NCBI RefSeq assembly: GCF_000350225.1
Contig: NW_005178511.1
Span: forward strand, 1-64,000
Source of the DNA: Chondrus crispus
Taxonomy: Eukaryota; Rhodophyta; Florideophyceae; Gigartinales; Gigartinaceae
DNA length: 64,000 nucleotides
Direction of reading: 5' to 3'
Notes under the pieces: generated by a model
Told to the model about the DNA's origin: nothing
Database searches by the model: none
Seen by the model: the letters and a program-made list of their open reading frames with translations, nothing else
Part shown: positions 1 through 9,007 of the stretch, one piece after another
Numbering within the stretch: the stretch's first letter is position 1
Layout of the letters: each line of letters begins with the position of its first letter
Made by a program: the position numbers and the translations under genes

Positions 1-1
1 C

Positions 2-586
2 AAGCTGGACGACGTCGGGGCGCAGCTCGGCGCGCACGCGCCGCGCGCCGCGCGCGCGAGGCTGCTCGCCATCCAGGCCGCCATCTTCGACCGCCGCCGC
101 GAGGTGGCCGCCCCCGTCGCCTACTTCTGGCTCAAGGCCCTCATCCACCACCCGGCCTTCGGCATGCTCATCACCAACGCCGACAGCCACGCGCTGCGCG
201 CCCTGGTCGACGTCGACGTGCGCCCCGTCCCGGGCGCCGCCCACCCCCGCGACTTCCAGGTCGTCTTCGCCTTCGCTGACAACCACTTCTTCGAGGATCG
301 CGCCCTCGTCAAGACCTACACCCACTCGGACCGCCGCGGACGCGTCGTCGGCACGCATCACATTCGCTGGAAGCCCGCCGCACCGAGGGAGCTCGTGGCA
401 AGCAAGGGCTCCAGGCGCGACTCGTCCTCGGGCTTCTTTAGGTGGATTGCCGCCGATACTAGAGATGCCGCTGCCTTGGGCGACCTCGTCAGACAGGAGG
501 TTTATCCACACGCTATCGAGCTCTTCTTCGGTACCTACTCCACCCTCCCGCAACACCCCTCCTACCTCGACCCTAGGCAGCGCTAG
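2..586 (+). CDS. NAP/SET-family nucleosome assembly protein, 5' end missing
   Basis: The frame is open from the first bases of the window, so the N-terminus lies upstream; 194 codons remain before TAG. The visible part matches the NAP domain of SET/NAP1 histone chaperones in order: a basic helix with LLAIQAAIFDRRR, then FWLKALIHHPAF (family FW..v..nHP), a central D-V-D strand, FADNHFFED (family f..NpyFen), then FFRWIAAD and a closing YPHAIELFFG. Family members shield H2A-H2B or H3-H4 and deliver them to DNA, moving between nucleus and cytoplasm. The acidic C-terminal tail usual in the family is absent: the protein ends QHPSYLDPRQR. GTG at 104 is not the start, because the domain extends upstream of it. 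The gene runs tail to tail with the VPS72-like gene, 55 bp away. SET type is more likely than NAP1 because of its short length. Confidence 0.85.
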   Translation, partial: KLDDVGAQLGAHAPRAARARLLAIQAAIFDRRREVAAPVAYFWLKALIHHPAFGMLITNADSHALRALVDVDVRPVPGAAHPRDFQVVFAFADNHFFEDRALVKTYTHSDRRGRVVGTHHIRWKPAAPRELVASKGSRRDSSSGFFRWIAADTRDAAALGDLVRQEVYPHAIELFFGTYSTLPQHPSYLDPRQR

Positions 587-641
587 ACAAACTATATAAC
601 AACTACTTAGGCTTGCAACCTCCCACCCCAAATGCACAAAG

Positions 642-1495
642 TTAGAACAAATGCGGAAACATTTCTCTCTTCGCATCCGCGTCCTTCCGAGTAAACGACA
701 CCGTCTCGCCCTCCCTCGCCGACCTAACCGACATCCTCTCCTCCTTCCCCTTCTTCTTCAGGGGCACCCTCTTCTTCTCCTCCTCCAGCCTCAGCAGCTC
801 CTTCAAGCTCTCCCCATTCCTAACTTCCGTCTCGCGCGCCTCCTCCAGCATCTCCTTCTGCGAGAGCACCCTAATCTCCGGCTTTTCCTTCTCGCGCAAC
901 TTCTTCCTCCTTCTCCGCTCCATCTCCGTCACCTCGCGCTTCTCTCTTTGCTCCGCCGCCCGCAGAGACGCCATCTTCGTGCTCCTCCGCAGCGACTTTG
1001 TCCGATGCCCGCCCGCCCTCCCCGCCTCCGCACCCTTCCGCACCTTCTTCACCCCCCGCGACCCCGCCGCCGCCCCGCCCGCGCTTCGCTTCAGCCCCGG
1101 GTCCACGTACTTCCCGGCCCGCGCCTTCCGCGCCGCCACCTTCTCGACCCGCCGCACCGCTTTCTCCGCCCGCTCGCCCTCGTCTTCGCCTCCCTTCTCC
1201 TCGGCCTCGTCAAAGTCCGAGTCAATTATGTCCTGCCGCGCATGTGTCGCACACCGTCAGTACGTGCACGATGCCCTCGCTCGCCAGCTCCCTCGCGCGC
1301 TCCGCAGAAAAATTGACGCACCTCGCCATCGTCTGAGAGCCGCTCCGCGTCGAAGCTAGCGTCGTCGTCGTCGTTGTCCGCGAACGCCTCTTCGCCCCAC
1401 AGCGGGCCCGCCGCGGACGCCTCCGCCTCCTTGGCGCGTCGCTCCAGCTCCACCAGCGACTTGTACGCGGAACGCGAGCTGCGGCGCGTAGACAT
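642..1495 (-). CDS. VPS72: VPS72/YL1-like SWR1-complex subunit, two exons
   Basis: Exon 1 is 1495-1322 (58 codons) and exon 2 is 1232-642; joining across the 89-bp GT-AG intron 1321-1233 keeps the frame and gives 254 aa. The N-terminus STRRSSRSAYKSL..LERRAKEAE with following acidic stretches, the DSDFDEAEE motif at the start of exon 2, and LSQKEMLEEARETE..N..SL..LLRLEEEKK are the hallmarks of YL1 proteins. In other eukaryotes this subunit binds H2A.Z-H2B within SWR1/SRCAP remodelers. The reading ends VSFTRKDADAKREMFPHLF, where family members continue into the YL1_C domain. Only 55 bp separate this stop from the neighbouring gene, so YL1_C is missing, or was lost to a frameshift or sequence error. 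The start ATG at 1495 is the first in the frame. Confidence 0.75.
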
Positions 1496-2487
1496 TGTGA
1501 TCGTGTGCGGCGGATCGGAACCTGGACACGGTGCGAGTTGACGGGGATGGGGGGAAGGGGGGGGGGGGGGGGGGGGGGGGTTTTGGGGATTTTGGGGGTT
1601 TTGGGGAAAGGGGGCGAGGGGGATGGCGTGATGAGCACGACACCGGCAGCAGGCGGCAGAAAGTGGGGGGGTAACGGGCAGACACGTGTATGCTCCGGAA
1701 TGGCCAAGTGATACGATGTGTGATACGATGTATAAATGCAGCTTGCGAGGGAGGCTTGCGAGGGAGGCTTGCGAGGGAATCTTTCGTCGGATGGGGCAGT
1801 TTCTCCAGAGTTGGTGACCCTCTTCCCTTCTTTGGCTGCGGGAGGAAAGTAAGCACGGTCGGTCCTATGCTGCCCGCTAAGACGGCGGTTGAGGATCCGG
1901 GCAGCACTGCAGGGGCCATGCGCTCTCCTGGATATGATGACTTGGACAGATTCTTGCCCTGCTCGATGCGAGCTTCTTGACAGCTTGTATTTCTTTCCTT
2001 GAGACCTCTTGCCTGACCGGGCCTCATCCTGTAGTGTCCACCTCATTGCACAAAGTGTCTTCTCTGACATTCCTCGCGATTATTGACCCCGATAAAATAA
2101 GTCACATGGCTTCACCGTGCCGTTATCATGAACGCCCTAGTGTGTATCGTTCTAGTTTCTTGTAATCCTACAAGTGTCACCACAAGCAAGAGATCTACGT
2201 ATTGTGCGAAGATTATTATATATTATTCTTTCTTCCATGTGTAGAGCCTGAGGTAGCGAAAAAGCACGCACTGTCCACAGAAGCTTCCCGTCCCAAGCCA
2301 ACTGCAGGCTTGTTTCTTCTTTGGTCAAAGCATTCGTGCCGTTCTATAACTTTCCTTCTTGGAATCGAGCCTACAAAAACACTCTTTGAGCCCCTGCATA
2401 TCGCCAAACCAACCATCACCACACTTTTCAACCACCGCGCCTGACGTTTCCTCCCCTTCAGCAGAAACTCCGAAACCCGGATTCGCA
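1496..2487. promoter_or_regulatory. Divergent intergenic region between VPS72 and sulfotransferase
   Basis: This 992-bp spacer must hold the 5' regions of two divergent genes. It contains a 24-G run followed by short G runs (1557-1606), a 12-bp direct repeat around 1709-1732 leading into a TATAAAT-like sequence near 1730, and three tandem copies of a 13-bp unit (GCTTGCGAGGGAG) at 1741-1779. No supported ORF lies inside. Which elements act as promoters cannot be told from sequence alone. Confidence 0.5.
1557..1606 (+). repeat. Homopolymeric G tract with G-quadruplex pattern
   Basis: A run of 24 G residues is followed by TTTT, GGGG, ATTTT, GGGGG, TTTT and GGGG. Four or more G runs with 4-5 nt loops satisfy the usual G-quadruplex pattern on the plus strand. 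It lies 62-111 bp upstream of the VPS72 start codon, so it could sit in the promoter or 5' UTR. Run length is the kind of value that sequencing often gets wrong. Confidence 0.8.
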
Positions 2488-3936
2488 ATGGCTGCAATTC
2501 AAAGAACACACATGCGTATGCCAGCATTTATTATAGTCGCTATCCTCTCTCTCTGTCTCTTCGGCCTGTCATTCGAAAACAAGTTTTGGCGCATCTGGGG
2601 CGCGAACAAACAATCCACCCCGAAGAAGGGCTCATCTGAAGCCAATTCTGTCAAGCTCGGCGGAAATGCAGTCACAGGGTTTGCAGAAGCGGTACCTGTG
2701 GAAGAACCTCTTTCAGATAAAGAAGAAGATGGGTTTGAGGATATGGAAAAGCGCAATGCTAATAGAGAAGATGGCCCAGAACCGCAACTCCAAGAGACTT
2801 GGAGTGAGGAAGGCGGACAAAGCGAAGATATCGAAGATTCGGAGACGGCGCCTTCTATTCTTGAGCCCGTAGAAGAGTCCCTGGCAAAAATTGACGTCCA
2901 TACAGATGGTGAGGACAATGCCGATAGTTCAAGCACTCAGAGTCCAAACTCAACCATTGAACAGGAGCCATCTGACCCGCAATATCCTGAGAACAAATCC
3001 AGAAGCCAAGGATCAAATGGGGCTGAGGGTACAGAAACAGTGTTACAAACCGTTGGAATTGACAAATCAGCGGGAGGAAACTCTGCTTACCAGCACAAGT
3101 CGGAACGCCGCTCAAGAGCAAAAACCTTCCTGGTCGTCTTCATGGGACACTCAGGTAGCACAGCATTCACAACGGAGCTTCGAGCACATTCACAGTTTGA
3201 AGTCAAGCGTCTCGAGCCGTTGGATCACGGGGAGTACCAAAGAGACTCAAAATTGGCGCTTCAGAAAGCTCGTGAATTGATGGATCTAGGGATTGCTAAT
3301 GGAAAGATCCCCGGCTTTAAAATTCGCCCGTGGCACATAGGTAACATGCCAGAGCAGTGGCAAAACTTTGTGAAAGAATATGACACTCGAATCATATGGC
3401 AATATCGTGAGAACATAGTCAAACAAGCCATTGGTGAGTATCGACACAGATTTTTAAACGATTCCTCCGTCGTGGAGGGTTTGAGAGCAGATGAAGAGGT
3501 TTGCGCCAAGGACAGTGATCAAAAGTGCAGAATCAAAATTGAGAACATGAGAGGTCTGCACGGGCTCATGAATGACTTTTCCAGCAGTGATGAACTGCTG
3601 GCAAGTGCAGCTCGCAAGCTACGACGGGACAAGGATATGAGCATCGTGCGATATGAGGACTACCTCTACCACAGAGAAAGGACCATGCACGAAACATTCG
3701 ACTTTCTAGGGGTCGACTACGAGGAAACTGCTCCGCAGCGAAAAAAGGCAAGCCCCGACAGCTTGTGTGAGATGGTTAGCAACTTTCAAGAGGTTTGCGA
3801 CCATTTCTTGCCATGCCAGTTGTGGAGAACCTACTTGCATGATCCTGTGAACAATTGCAGATGCAAGCCGGGAAGCTGGAAGACATTTGACTCTACCTAC
3901 TGCCGCCGGTCGGCCTGGTATCAATCTAAAGACTAG
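2488..3936 (+). CDS. Type II membrane sulfotransferase
   Basis: A 482-aa protein from ATG 2488; the frame is open further upstream but without an ATG. A short basic N-terminus precedes one hydrophobic segment (about residues 11-29, PAFIIVAILSLCLFGL), as expected for a Golgi type II anchor. An acidic low-complexity stem (about 45-200) follows, then a catalytic domain. FMGHSGSTAFTTELR at about 218 fits the 5'-phosphosulfate loop of PAPS-dependent sulfotransferases, and WQYRENIVKQAIGEY at about 305 fits the 3'-phosphate motif. The C-terminus is cysteine-rich (CDHFLPCQLW, NCRCKPG). The expected reaction is sulfate transfer from PAPS to a carbohydrate hydroxyl in the Golgi lumen; the acceptor cannot be read from sequence. 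In a red alga a galactan would be the obvious guess. Confidence 0.8.
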   Translation: MAAIQRTHMRMPAFIIVAILSLCLFGLSFENKFWRIWGANKQSTPKKGSSEANSVKLGGNAVTGFAEAVPVEEPLSDKEEDGFEDMEKRNANREDGPEPQLQETWSEEGGQSEDIEDSETAPSILEPVEESLAKIDVHTDGEDNADSSSTQSPNSTIEQEPSDPQYPENKSRSQGSNGAEGTETVLQTVGIDKSAGGNSAYQHKSERRSRAKTFLVVFMGHSGSTAFTTELRAHSQFEVKRLEPLDHGEYQRDSKLALQKARELMDLGIANGKIPGFKIRPWHIGNMPEQWQNFVKEYDTRIIWQYRENIVKQAIGEYRHRFLNDSSVVEGLRADEEVCAKDSDQKCRIKIENMRGLHGLMNDFSSSDELLASAARKLRRDKDMSIVRYEDYLYHRERTMHETFDFLGVDYEETAPQRKKASPDSLCEMVSNFQEVCDHFLPCQLWRTYLHDPVNNCRCKPGSWKTFDSTYCRRSAWYQSKD

Positions 3937-4144
3937 GAATGGATGGTGGCAAGCCCACCGTACATTATCAAAAGTACAGCGATAGAATAAGCGGATACAG
4001 TAATAAGATTCGCCAGACCTGGCAATAACAGAAAGCCTTTCATATTGGCTGCAATTTGTTGGTAGTCCCAACTGAATGTTTCGATTTCAGAATTCGAAAG
4101 CTCTTCACGATAAGGCTTTTGCAAATCAGCCAGTCCATTTGATA
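3933..4144 (-). pseudogene. Possible C-terminal gene fragment cut by a Tc1 element
   Basis: An open minus-strand frame runs into the Tc1 element from the left and ends 4 bp inside the 3' end of the sulfotransferase. The part outside the transposon encodes about 70 residues with a hydrophobic stretch (GFLLLPGLANLITVSAYSIAVLLIMYGG) that could be a membrane segment. No family is recognised. It may be the tail of a gene interrupted at 4143-4144, but the DNA right of the transposon does not give an obvious continuation, so it may simply be a chance ORF. Confidence 0.2.
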
Positions 4145-4344
4145 CAGTGCCGAAAAAAAGTATTGGGACAACCATCAATACTCACATTGCTGGCATACAG
4201 TATTGAAAAGGCCAAAATTGAGGTGCGTCTAGGACTGTAAAAGCAACGAGGAGACCGAATCCGGGGTCGGATTTAAAGATCGAGACCTCATTCGCATGAT
4301 ATTTATAGAAACCTTATTTATGGGTGTGTGAAAGTATAAGGTAC
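4145..4344 (+). repeat. Left terminal inverted repeat of Tc1 element
   Basis: It begins CAGTGCCG directly after the TA target and pairs with 5509-5707. The match continues to GTATAAGGTAC and then stops. Termini of this length exceed the short repeats of classic mariner elements. Confidence 0.9.
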
Positions 4345-4373
4345 AGCGCATGTCTTTCACAACTACATCGCTC

Positions 4374-5375
4374 CTAGTACTTCGTCGGACCTCCCTTTGC
4401 CATTACACACTCAAAGCACCGCTTTTGCATGGAACGGACAAACAAGCTTTTCCAGGTATTCTTCTGGAACTTCGTCCCATGCTTCCATTATAACTTCTAA
4501 AAGCTCATTCACGTCCTTAAATCGACTAATTGGTGTCCATAAACCGTTCGCGCTAGGATGCCCCATAAATTCTCGATAGGATTCAGGTCAGGTGACCTGG
4601 CAGGCCACTCTAAGAGAGGAATTTCCTCTTCGTCAAACCACTGAAAAGTACGTCCAGCGCGGTGTGTGGATGCACCATCTTGCATAAACACACAACTTGG
4701 GCCCATTTCTTGATCCACAAACGGCAAAAGATAGGACTCGAATGTATCTATATACTTAATAGCATCCTGCTTTCCATTTAAAACGGCGAGCTCGCACTTC
4801 TTAGTACCATAAAAAGCGCCCCAAACCATTACAGAATCCCCACCCTGCTGCTGTTTTGAGAACATCCGCTGGTCGGTCCGTAAATCGTGCCAATAGTGCC
4901 CAAACCCATCCAGACCGTCCAAGTTGACTTTTTTTCGTCCGACCACACCACATTGATCCAATCCGATACCGTCCAAGTGACCTTTTCGCGACACCACTGC
5001 TCCCGTGCAATTTTGTGTCTCGCGAACATCATCGGAGCGGGGACCATTTTGCTGTACTGGATAGTTGGTGTGGCGCGTAGGATATCTCGCACAGTAGATG
5101 GTGTTACAGGAAGACTAAGGGTCTGAACCAACTCTGAAGAACACAAATGACCTTTGTGGGCTTCGCGCAAGAGAGCACTTCAAGCCGTTCCCGTGAGTTC
5201 GGAGGGCCTTCTGGGCCTTTTTCTTCCCGTACAGGTCTGGGTTCCTTAACAACGTGGCCACGACGTTACAGGAGCGCGAGAGATGCGCTTCAATTCGCCT
5301 AATTGTCCAATTGTTGAGGCGAAGAGCTTGGATCTGCCCTTGTTCATGCTGGCTCAGATGCGTACCGCGAGGCAT
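4374..5375 (-). pseudogene. Tc1 transposase (DD34E), frameshifted
   Basis: Reading begins at ATG 5375 with a helix-turn-helix region (HLSQHEQGQIQALRLNNWTIRRI). Frame changes are needed near 5180 and again near 4930, where VWSDEKK must continue into [15 protein letters not shown]. The catalytic block has the first Asp in WSDE, the second in FMQDGASTH, and the Glu in [13 protein letters not shown], 34 residues after the second Asp: the DD34E signature of Tc1. A further shift near 4420 precedes the usual C-terminal ending RCFECVMAKGGPTKY, with the stop at 4374-4376. Three frameshifts make the gene inactive. Confidence 0.9.
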
Positions 5376-5508
5376 TTTTTGCTGTTTCGAAGTGAGCTAC
5401 CGCATGTTTTGTGCTTTCGCCTTCCTTTTATATGCGTCTACTTCCTTTGCCAGTCTTTTTGCGGGAGATACTTCATTGTGTAGAGCGATGTTTTAAAGAA
5501 ACTGCTGT

Positions 5509-5707
5509 GTACCTTATACGGTGGAACACCCATAAATAAGCTTTTTATAAATATCATGTAAATGAGGTCTCGATCTTTTAAATCCGACCCCGGATTCGAT
5601 CTCCTCGTTGCTTTTACAGTACTAGACGCACCTCAAATTTGGCCTTTACAATACTGTATGCCAGGAATGTGAGTATTGATGGTGTCCCTAGACATTTTTC
5701 GGCACTG
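5509..5707 (-). repeat. Right terminal inverted repeat of Tc1 element
   Basis: Inverse of 4145-4344 with scattered differences; it ends CGGCACTG at 5707, followed by CA instead of TA. Confidence 0.9.
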
Positions 5708-6272
5708 CACAAAGGGTTTGTGGACCCTCTCTACCGTAACTGAGCGTCTCTACATTTCGCTTTGAGGCTCACATACTGTATACTGTAGTACAGTGGATAG
5801 AGGGTGTAGATTCGAAGCGACTAAAAAGACATGCTGTACCGTTACTGTAGGAAATGCCCGTGTGCCGATTTGAAGGCGAAATATCGTAAGTCCATCGGTC
5901 GGGACATTTTTGTATGCTCTATGTGGTTCCATCCAGAGCCAAGAAAGTAAGGCACACGTAGAATAAGGCAGAGCATTACAGCACCTCACTCACTTGAACA
6001 ATAAAGTCGCCGTTTTCCCCCGCTCCCGAGAGGATCGGGGGTATCGGTGTTCCTGGAATCACAGGTTATGGGCCTCATTTTTATTGCTGCGCACGCGAGT
6101 TCGAACCACACCGTTCAAACCACACCGCTCAGTATCCTTCTTCCCACACTACCCTATCACCAGCTCACACGTCAATGATTCCTTCTCTGATGATTCCTTC
6201 ATAGGACTCTCAGTCATTCCCCCCTCACGTCGTTGGCCAACGGCACCTCCCCTTTTGCTCAGTGGTCATCAC
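5708..6272. other. Region between Tc1 and copia coding region
   Basis: No supported gene. The part just before 6273 may be the end of a copia 5' LTR, since it finishes TCATCACA immediately before a primer-binding-like GGTTATGGGCC. A second copy of ATCACAGGTTATGGGCC lies at about 6058-6074. An LTR start could not be fixed, because the element's other LTR is not in the window. Confidence 0.4.
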
Positions 6273-8260
6273 AGGTTATGGGCCCCACGCACCACTGAAC
6301 ACGATCCGTCAACTCCTACCACAAGCCACCACGGAAGACGTTAACAGACGCACACAACGCGCAAGAAGACGAGCCGCACTGCAAGACAAAGCTCACACAA
6401 GCCGCGACATCCTTCGACTCGTCAAGCAAAAAACTGAAGCTGAAACAACGACACGATCAAGCACTGCAATCCCAACGATGAAAGACAAAACAAGCATCTA
6501 CGGCAACTTGCCACAGCAAACCCGATCGAACTTTGCGTACTGGTATGACGCGTTAGAGATACATGTCCGAACGATCAATGCACAAAACCAACTCACCAAC
6601 TCGATCCCACCGAGCGCCGATCCAGCGCAACAGAGTGAGCAACGCAAGAGAGAAGACGTCCTGTGGAAGGCAATACTGCAAAGAATCAGCACGGACGTGG
6701 TACAACTGCTACCACCACATATCTTACGATATGAACCACACACCACCTGCACAATTGTGAAACAAGCAGTAGACACTTTCTCAATAGAAAACCATGAACT
6801 ACCGGACGCGGAAGCCAGAACACTCAAGTACACGTCAGAGCAAGAGCTCACGGACTACGTACAACAACACCGCGACATCAGACACAGGATGCAAGTCTCA
6901 GGATACCCTAACATTGAGGCTGAAAGAACAACTGTGAGAAACATGGTCCAAGGTCTAGCCCACCACCCGGACATGCAATCACTCGCGATGATACTAGCAT
7001 GCAACCCGCCGACCATAATCAGGGAATTCACAAACCATATCCACCAGGTCCAGCTGATCCAAACCAACGTACCCACCGCAACAAACCAGCAAGAATACAA
7101 ACCGCGAACCAGAAGGGGACACTCAGCACCCACTCGTAGAATTACTACCACACGCCAACCAGCCAACAAAACACTGCACTATGAGAAACCAACGGGACGC
7201 AAAGGAATGTGGTGCCACACACACGGAAGTGTCACACACACCACTGAGAACTGCTACGCGCGCAAATACCAGAAACGTTCCCAGACAGCACACGCCCACA
7301 GCGCCACCGCGATCGCCGACGACGACCACAACGATGACACAGTGGACCACCTCAGCGAGCGACTACAGTCCCTTGAAGACGCCATCGCAGAGCAACAAAG
7401 CCCCACAGACGGTAAGCACTCATTTATATTAGACTCCGGTGCGACGCCAACACATACCGCTACACCCCACGCGGCAATGCACAGAAGCACCGGAACACTA
7501 ACGCAAACCGCCACGGGAAATTACGCGAACATCACCCACACCGGCCACATCAAGATCAAGACGAAGAATGACGACATCAAAATCCCAGCCGTACACGCAC
7601 CGAAGATCAAAGAAAATCCCTTATCAGTGCACGACCTGACTGTCTACGGCGATGTCACATTCAGCAGAAACAGGGCACAGCTACACGCACCCATCAAGCT
7701 ACCGCCAGCACAACTCACGGCCACATACCATCAAGGCCAATACAGAATCGAACAAGACAACACAGCAACGGCGAAAGGGGCCCGAACATACAAGCGCCCG
7801 AATAAAGCCGTAACAAACAATAAAAAACCACCGCAACACCCCGCGCACCAAAACCACAAAGCGCCGACAACCCACAAAAAGACACACTGCAATATTCGGC
7901 ACGACTAAAACCAACTCCCAAACTGCGAACAGCGGCAGCCCCCACCAAGACCCACAAAAAACTCACTGCAACGCAGAAGCTCCTGCACGAATGGCACCTC
8001 AAACTCGGACACGCACATCCGAAAACAATCACCACCATGTCCAAAAACGGACTATTTCCCCCAATGCCCAAAGGCATCACTGACTGCAGCGCCCAAATCA
8101 CGTGCAGCGCCTGCATAAATGGCGAAATCACCATAAGACCACACCGCCGAACCCAACACACAACGCAAATCGGAGACAGTCTTCCGTCAGATGTGTGTGG
8201 ACCGATCAAACCCAGATCAACACACAACACGCACTACTTCATCACGCTCATAGACACCAA
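6273..8260 (+). mobile_element. Truncated Ty1/copia retrotransposon
   Basis: From a primer-binding-like site GGTTATGGGCCC (6273-6284), which resembles the half initiator tRNA-Met site used by Drosophila copia, the element encodes Gag, an aspartic protease and the start of integrase in copia order. It stops abruptly at 8260, where the LTR of a gypsy element begins. Reverse transcriptase and RNase H are absent from the window. This copy is therefore older than the gypsy insertion and is dead. Confidence 0.8.
6478..8260 (+). pseudogene. copia Gag-protease-integrase, frameshifted and cut
   Basis: Starting at ATG 6478, the first reading frame (to 7908, 476 aa) has a helical Gag region, then a zinc knuckle CHTHGSVTHTTENC whose spacing is that of CCHC but with His in place of the second Cys. 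The protease motif FILDSGATPTHT follows. A +1 shift near 7880 leads to the pre-integrase zinc region (HEWHLKLGHAHP, then CSAQITCSAC) and the first integrase strand (SDVCGPIKPRS..HYFITLID). The reading is cut at 8260 by the gypsy LTR. It is a relic, so no function is expected. Confidence 0.82.
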
Positions 8261-8927
8261 TGTAGTATAACCCTCCCCTGGGGCTTTATTTTAGATTAGA
8301 TCAACTCAGAATCGGATCGGTTACTGTAGGGCTCGATGCTCTACAGTACCACCACGTGTACCCCCAAGTACAGGGGGCGCACGTGTACACGTGTACGCGC
8401 GGAACGAAGAGCGCGCACACACGTGTACTGTCAACCCCGATGGCTGACAGTAGTACAGTGTCGACCGACCGCTACAGTACGTCGCTACAGTACATCGGTA
8501 CTGTACCATTATGATAGGTTATTATGTACATTAAATATGGAGCGGACCGGCGGCGGGGGAGGAGGACAAGCACGGACTTGTCACCCACCGACCGTCAAGG
8601 TCCGACTTCCCGCTTATTCTAAGGTAACGCTCGCTAATTACCTTAGAGCGGCACCGAGCGCGGGTTGAGGACGCACACGGTACGCCCACGAGTCGGCTCT
8701 GCCTCCGCCCGTCGGTACTGGATCGTTACCCAGTACCGCGCCGGGGCGTCGAGGCGTCGACCCGCTCGCGCGTACCGGCGTCCTCCCCGTTCCCGCTCTA
8801 CCACGCTACCCGGGCCCGCTGCCCGGTGCCGTTAGCTGGTGTCCTGCTTCACCCCCGTCTTCCCAATCGACAAGGGTCTCGGTCGAACTGTGCATACACC
8901 CCTATCGCTGGGGGTGTTTATGCTACA
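8261..8927 (+). repeat. 5' LTR of gypsy chromovirus
   Basis: It begins TGTAGTATAACCC and ends TTTATGCTACA, giving a TGTAG...CTACA inverted terminus. Inside are clustered CACGTGTAC motifs (about 8354-8425), a hairpin with 10-bp arms TCTAAGGTAA/TTACCTTAGA near 8620-8648, another with arms GGTACTGG/CCAGTACC near 8714-8738, and a TTAAATA box near 8530 that could serve the promoter. It is identical in length to the 3' LTR. Confidence 0.95.
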
Positions 8928-8928
8928 G

Positions 8929-8941
8929 TGGTCTCCCGACC
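8929..8941 (+). other. Primer-binding site of gypsy element
   Basis: TGGTCTCCCGACC starts one base after the LTR end. It has the expected TGG that pairs with a tRNA CCA tail; the tRNA itself cannot be named from the window. Confidence 0.6.
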
Positions 8942-9007
8942 TAGAAGACCCTGGAGTCCGATCTCCGAGAAGACTTCCGCTTCCCTCCGCGAACCGATCG
9001 CGTCGAG

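Larger units (their letters stand above)
4145..5707 (-). mobile_element. Tc1/mariner element with 200-bp inverted termini
   Basis: The element is 1,563 bp. It begins CAGTGCCGAAAAA and ends with the matching inverse. Inverted terminal repeats extend about 200 bp: 4145-4344 on the left and 5509-5707 on the right, differing by scattered substitutions and small indels. The left flank is TA (4143-4144), the expected Tc1 target; the right flank is CA (5708-5709), a one-base change from TA. The internal region carries a single minus-strand transposase gene with frameshifts, so this copy is not autonomous. Confidence 0.93.

Noticed and set aside
651..1359. Plus-strand Leu/Pro/Arg-rich ORFs over the VPS72 gene
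   Set aside because: Shadow frames of a GC-rich, lysine/glutamate-rich coding strand; no domain.
1222..2070. A 282-codon minus-strand ORF upstream of VPS72
   Set aside because: It starts at a non-ATG codon, reads through the G tract as poly-Pro and overlaps VPS72 exon 1 in another frame.
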